A stretch of DNA of 43,521 nt from an uncultured Blautia sp. (lineage in GTDB: Bacteria > Bacillota > Clostridia > Lachnospirales > Lachnospiraceae). The notes beneath the pieces were generated by a model. That model saw only the letters and a program-made list of their open reading frames with translations. It did no database searches and was not told the origin of the DNA. The stretch lies in contig USDN01000020.1 in assembly GCA_900553515.1 (NCBI GenBank), positions 1-43,521 on the forward strand, written 5' to 3'. Within the stretch, counting starts at the first letter, position 1, and the number at the start of each line of letters is the position of its first letter. This document shows, one piece after another, positions 40,604-43,521 of the stretch. Both the position numbers and the translations under genes were made by a program.

Positions 40604-40972
40604 TTACAGTAAATATATAGGAAGATCTTCCGTCACATGTACCGGAGCATTTGTATTTTCCGGCTGCTTCGCTTTATCAGAAATAAATGCTGCCTGAAGT
40701 TCTTCAGAATTGGACGGTGTAAGCACAGAAGTTTTAACACTTCTGGCTGCTTTTGCTGTTGTCTTTCTGGCTGTAGTCTTCTTTGCAGCAGCAGTCTTTG
40801 TTGTTGTGGTCTTTGCTGCTGTTTTTTTCGCTGCTGTCTTTGCGGGAGCCTTAACACTATCAGCTTTCGCTGTCTCCGAAACTTTTACCTCTGCTGCTGT
40901 TTCTTTTACTTCTGCTGCCTTTTTTGTTCCTGCATTTGCTGCACGTTTAATACTTGCTTTACCTACTGACAC
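40604..40972 (-). CDS. Histone-H1-like Lys/Ala-rich protein paired with ParA
   Basis: A 122-residue, very basic low-complexity protein. Residues about 1-85 are built of A, K, T and V repeats in the style of bacterial H1-like proteins (AAKKTAAKTTTTKTAAAKKT, TARKTTAKAARSVKT). Residues 86-122 are a short mixed tail (PSNSEELQAAFISDKAKQPE, HVTEDLPIYLL). It starts at GTG, 9 nt after AGGAGG, both inside the end of the parA-type gene, which it overlaps by 14 nt. Translational coupling suggests a fixed partnership: the basic part may bind DNA without sequence choice and the tail may touch ParA or a cargo. No ParB domain is present. Function inferred only from context. Confidence 0.75.
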   Translation of the reverse strand: MSVGKASIKRAANAGTKKAAEVKETAAEVKVSETAKADSVKAPAKTAAKKTAAKTTTTKTAAAKKTTARKTTAKAARSVKTSVLTPSNSEELQAAFISDKAKQPENTNAPVHVTEDLPIYLL

Positions 40973-41750
40973 GTTTCATTACCTCCTCTGCCAATTCTGC
41001 ATATTCTTTTGCACTTCTGCTGGATTTCTTATACTCTACTACAGGAGCACTGTTATCCTGTGCCCATTCCACAGAACTGTCTACACGGACAAAAGAATCA
41101 AACACGTATATCTCCTCCAGTTCATGCAAAGTTTCCATAGTCTGTTTAAAATAATTCTTGCGTGTATCTACCTTGGTCACCGCTATTCCGGCAACCTGGA
41201 GATCCGGAGCGATCTGTTTCACCTCATTAAGGAAATCAAACATATTTGCAAGGCCAAACATTCCCCAGGGGCTTGCCTCTACCGGTATGACCACCTGATC
41301 TGACGCGCACAGAATATTCATAACCCATCCCCCAAGAGTAGGAGGCGCATCAATAAGAATATAATCGTAAATACCGGAATCCTTGATCTTCTGGAGACAT
41401 TTCTTCAGAATAAATTCTCTCTGCCACTTGGTAAAAAGCTCATATTCAATAGAACTCATCAGCGTAGATGACGGAATCAGATCCAGATTCTCATAAGGTG
41501 TATGTACAATAAAATCTGTCAGATCCTGCTGATTTCTGATTGCATGGTAAAGATTTTTTTCACCTGCCGCCTTATCCAGTACCCAGTCCTCAGAAAAAAA
41601 AGAAAGGGACAGATTCAGCTGCATATCTCCATCGATCATCAGAACTGTTTTTCCTGCACGGGCCATGGCTGCGCCGATGTTGGAACAGGTGGTAGATTTG
41701 CCGCTGCCGCCTTTATTATTTGTAAAGCAGATAGTTATAGTCTTATTCAT
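40959..41750 (-). CDS. ParA/MinD-family ATPase
   Basis: A 263-residue P-loop ATPase of the ParA type. The deviant Walker A is NNKGGSGKSTT with the signature lysine (K13) and the P-loop lysine (K18). Walker A' is VLMIDGDMQLNLSLSF and Walker B is YILIDAPPTLGGW. Later motifs include VVIPVEASPWGMFGLANM and AGIAVTKVDTRKNYF. ParA proteins move cargo, such as plasmids, chromosomes or protein complexes, over the nucleoid using a partner protein. No parB follows; the overlapped basic protein takes the partner's place. It has a strong promoter and GGAGG 6-7 nt before the ATG. Tandem repeats lie upstream. Whether its cargo is DNA or a protein body is open. Confidence 0.93.
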   Translation of the reverse strand: MNKTITICFTNNKGGSGKSTTCSNIGAAMARAGKTVLMIDGDMQLNLSLSFFSEDWVLDKAAGEKNLYHAIRNQQDLTDFIVHTPYENLDLIPSSTLMSSIEYELFTKWQREFILKKCLQKIKDSGIYDYILIDAPPTLGGWVMNILCASDQVVIPVEASPWGMFGLANMFDFLNEVKQIAPDLQVAGIAVTKVDTRKNYFKQTMETLHELEEIYVFDSFVRVDSSVEWAQDNSAPVVEYKKSSRSAKEYAELAEEVMKRVSR

Positions 41751-41782
41751 AGAACTCCTCCGGAGAAATAAATACTATCCTC

Positions 41783-41811
41783 AGTATACTTTGTTTTCTG
41801 ACAGTTTTCAA
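41783..41811 (-). promoter_or_regulatory. Promoter of the ParA/basic-protein operon
   Basis: Minus strand TTGAAA (41806-41811), 17-bp spacer, TATACT (41783-41788), 32 nt before the ATG. Confidence 0.82.
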
Positions 41812-41838
41812 GGCAATTCGGGTTCTTTCCTCATTTTT

Positions 41839-41858
41839 CAGGTAATACCAGGTAACAC
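41839..41858. repeat. Tandem 10-bp repeats upstream of the ParA operon
   Basis: CAGGTAATAC and CAGGTAACAC stand head to tail; a related inverted TTACTGGT lies at 41865-41872. They are about 30 bp upstream of the -35 box, a fitting place for an operator or partition-like site. Confidence 0.5.
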
Positions 41859-41891
41859 TTTTTATTACTGGTCAATCATTAAACGCATAGT

Positions 41892-41918
41892 AAAAAGAGC
41901 CTTGAAAAATCAAGGCTC
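41892..41918 (-). terminator. Terminator after tRNA-Arg
   Basis: Minus strand GAGCCTTG, ATTTTT loop, CAAGGCTC, then TTTTT; 14 nt past the tRNA 3' end. Confidence 0.88.
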
Positions 41919-41932
41919 TCATGGTTGTTAGC

Positions 41933-42005
41933 GTGCGTTAGAGGATTCGAACCCCCGACCTTTTGGTCCGTAGCCAAACGCTCTATCCAGCTGAGCTAAA
42001 CGCAC
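41933..42005 (-). tRNA. tRNA-Arg (anticodon ACG)
   Basis: 73 nt on the minus strand. Acceptor arms GTGCGTT and AACGCAC pair over 7 bp. D-arm is GCTCAGCTGGATAGAGC, the anticodon arm TTTGG-CTACGGA-CCAAA gives ACG, and the T-arm carries GGTTCGAATCC. The ACG anticodon reads CGU, CGC and CGA after A-to-I editing. CCA is not encoded. Confidence 0.97.
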
Positions 42006-42156
42006 ATCTTTGTGATTTCCTTCACAACAAAGAGTATTTTACATTATAATGTGCATTTTGTCAACAGCTTTTTTAAAATTTTTTTATTTTTTTCAAAGAA
42101 GAAAAATGTAAAAGTAAATTCCGGTTCTTTACCTGGCTCCCGGAAACTTATTTTTC

Positions 42157-42181
42157 ATTAAGTCTTTATGAAAGACTTAAT
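42157..42181. repeat. Palindrome before the IS30 element
   Basis: ATTAAGTCTT and AAGACTTAAT, a perfect 10-bp inverted repeat with a 5-nt spacer, about 50 nt before the transposase start. It may be a hairpin terminator or a palindromic insertion target of the kind IS30 elements favour. Confidence 0.6.
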
Positions 42182-42229
42182 TCCAGTTATCCTTCTCTTA
42201 TAGTGTTCATGGGAGAAAGGATGTACATA

Positions 42230-43486
42230 ATGAGAGCAAAACATTTAACCTTAGAAGAGAGAAAAATAATCCAGGAAGGCATCGAAAAGCGCTTGTCCAA
42301 AACAGCCATTGCCCGTTCCCTCCACAAAGATCCGACTACCATTGCAAAAGAAATCAAAAAGCACAGAACCTTAAAGCCACGCAACCGCTTTAACTCACCT
42401 GTCATCTGTTCAAACTTTAAACAGTGCAGCAAACCCCGTAAATACTGTTCCGAAGCCTGCCCATCCTATACCGAACAGTCCTGTTCCCTGCGTGACCGCT
42501 CCGTCGGCGCCTGCAACCATTGTCCGGACATCAAACACTGCCGGCTGGATCATTACTTCTACAACGCCAGCCATGCCCACGAAGATTATCTCTTTCACCT
42601 GTCTGATTCCAGACAGGGCGTTAATCTTTCAGAACCGGAACGTGTTCTCATTGCACAGACCATTGCCCCGCTCCTCAAAAAAGGGCAGTCCCTTTATCAG
42701 ATCCTTACGAACCATCCGGAACTCCCCCTTTCGGTAAAATCTCTCTACACCTACATCGAAGGCGGCGTTTTTAAAGACTTTGGCGTTGATAACTTCTCCC
42801 TGCGCAGACAGGTTTCCATGCGCGAACGGAAAAAGCTGAAAAAACGCAGGGAGCCGGTCAACTATGAGGGGCATAAGTTTTCAGACTATCTGGCGTTTCT
42901 TACCGGCAATCCTTCCATCCCGACAACGGAAATGGATACGCTTTACAACCAGCCGCAGGGGCCCTATATCCAGACCTTTTCTTTTCAGAATACCGGACTT
43001 ATGATCGGATTCCTCCATCAGGAAAAAACTTCGGAATCCATGGCTTCTGCCTTAGATTTCCTTCAGGAGCTTCTCGGCGCCGACTATTTCCGCCTCTTTT
43101 CCCTGATCCTCACTGACCGCGGGACAGAGTTTGAAAAAGTTTCCCTCTTTGAGCGGAATCCGCAAAGCGGGCAGATACGGACAAATATCTTTTATTGTGA
43201 TCCGCAGACACCAAGCCAGAAGCCTCATGTAGAAAATAACCACAACTATGTCCGGGATATCCTTCCGAACCAGCGGAATCTCGAACACCTGACGCAGGCA
43301 GATCTGAATCTTATGTTCGATCATATCAATTCCGTTCCACGAAAGGTATTAGGCGGAAGAACTCCTTATGAGGTCTTTTCCTTCTTTTACGGGGAAGCGC
43401 TGCTGCATAAGCTGGGTGTCAGACGGATCGAACCGGATTCCGTAACGCTGCAGCCGTATCTGCTGAAATCACGACCACCGGCTTAG
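42230..43486 (+). CDS. IS30-family transposase
   Basis: A 418-residue DDE transposase. The N-terminal helix-turn-helix region is MRAKHLTLEERKIIQEGIEK and TAIARSLHKDPTTIAKEI, typical of IS30. A Cys-rich insert follows (CSKPRKYCSEACPSYTEQSC, CNHCPDIKHC) that may bind zinc. The catalytic core shows D in PTTEMDTLY, D in LILTDRGTEF and E in KPHVENNHNYVRD; the C terminus holds GGRTPYEVFSFF. The ATG at 42230 has AAAGGA 8 nt upstream; earlier in-frame ATGs at 42203 and 42221 lack a usable site. The frame is intact, so the element may be active. The stop codon lies inside a perfect palindrome. Confidence 0.95.
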   Translation: MRAKHLTLEERKIIQEGIEKRLSKTAIARSLHKDPTTIAKEIKKHRTLKPRNRFNSPVICSNFKQCSKPRKYCSEACPSYTEQSCSLRDRSVGACNHCPDIKHCRLDHYFYNASHAHEDYLFHLSDSRQGVNLSEPERVLIAQTIAPLLKKGQSLYQILTNHPELPLSVKSLYTYIEGGVFKDFGVDNFSLRRQVSMRERKKLKKRREPVNYEGHKFSDYLAFLTGNPSIPTTEMDTLYNQPQGPYIQTFSFQNTGLMIGFLHQEKTSESMASALDFLQELLGADYFRLFSLILTDRGTEFEKVSLFERNPQSGQIRTNIFYCDPQTPSQKPHVENNHNYVRDILPNQRNLEHLTQADLNLMFDHINSVPRKVLGGRTPYEVFSFFYGEALLHKLGVRRIEPDSVTLQPYLLKSRPPA

Positions 43487-43494
43487 CCGGTGGT
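43474..43494 (+). terminator. Palindrome enclosing the transposase stop codon
   Basis: ACCACCGGC, TTA centre, GCCGGTGGT, then TTTGCTTT: a strong stem likely to end the transposase mRNA. A second small inverted repeat, GACCC/GGGTC, is at 43502-43516. Confidence 0.65.
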
Positions 43495-43521
43495 TTGCTT
43501 TGACCCTATAAGGGTCTGTTA

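Larger units (their letters stand above)
42187..43521 (+). mobile_element. IS30-family insertion sequence, right end at or past the window edge
   Basis: One transposase gene fills almost the whole element. A possible left repeat, CTCTTATAGTGTTCA near 42194-42208, partly matches the complement of the right end (CCTTATAGGGTCA near 43503-43515); the match is short. The exact ends and any target duplication cannot be fixed because the window stops at 43521. Confidence 0.65.

Noticed and set aside
1..43521. CRISPR array, rRNA genes or a replication origin
   Set aside because: No regularly spaced repeats, no rRNA-like segments and no cluster of DnaA boxes were seen.
41933..43521. Integration site of a tRNA-targeted genomic island
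   Set aside because: No integrase gene and no repeat of the tRNA 3' end in the window; the only mobile gene is an IS30 transposase, and it lies on the 5' side of the tRNA.

Overview
The window looks like chromosome of a low-to-mid GC Gram-positive gut Clostridium relative, most likely a member of the Lachnospiraceae. The reasons are AGGAGG-type ribosome binding sites before most genes, TTGACA/TATAAT promoters with 17-bp spacers, U-tailed hairpin terminators, a 5' FMN riboswitch on ribU, a BMP-type nucleoside ABC operon and an Ala/Lys-rich small protein. I cannot name the genus from sequence alone. Most genes lie on the minus strand; plus-strand islands are at 10.0-12.9, 31.3-32.7, 33.7-34.2, 39.1-40.6 and 42.2-43.5 kb.

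Layout. 0-3.7 kb: a NUDIX ADP-sugar hydrolase, a CPBP membrane protease gene broken by one in-frame TAA, a small membrane protein, a membrane-anchored XRE regulator and a Cys-rich protein of unknown role. 3.7-4.7 kb: riboflavin S-component RibU under an FMN riboswitch. 4.7-9.8 kb: a complete BMP/nucleoside-type ABC importer (binding protein, double ATPase, two permeases). 9.8-12.9 kb: a divergent second importer of the TrpXYZ type. 13-17.5 kb: Tex, a DUF975 membrane protein and a secreted two-repeat protein. 17.5-21.9 kb: an aspartate-family operon (ACT-HTH regulator, hom, an ApgM-like presumed homoserine kinase, lysC). 21.9-23.1 kb: prfB with its programmed +1 frameshift.

23.2-30.2 kb is an aldonate-to-KDPG module: GntR regulator, GntP permease, IlvD/Edd dehydratase, KDG kinase, KDPG aldolase and a second KDG kinase. 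A near-palindromic operator lies just downstream of a strong gntP promoter. 30.3-31.1 kb is a DapF-fold protein in which both catalytic cysteines are serine. 31.3-34.2 kb holds a TetR regulator with two matching operators around an unknown membrane protein, an AraC regulator and a nitroreductase.

34.3-40.6 kb carries a receptor-like Ser/Thr kinase in tandem with a double-FHA ABC transporter (the domain plan of mycobacterial Rv1747 beside PknF), divergent from a 487-residue HTH protein. 40.6-41.9 kb carries a ParA-type ATPase translationally overlapped with a histone-H1-like basic protein, with tandem repeats upstream. tRNA-Arg(ACG) and an IS30-family element running to the window edge close the region. 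The strongest candidates for undescribed biology are the ParA/basic-protein pair, the kinase/FHA-ABC/HTH cluster and the Cys-less DapF homologue.
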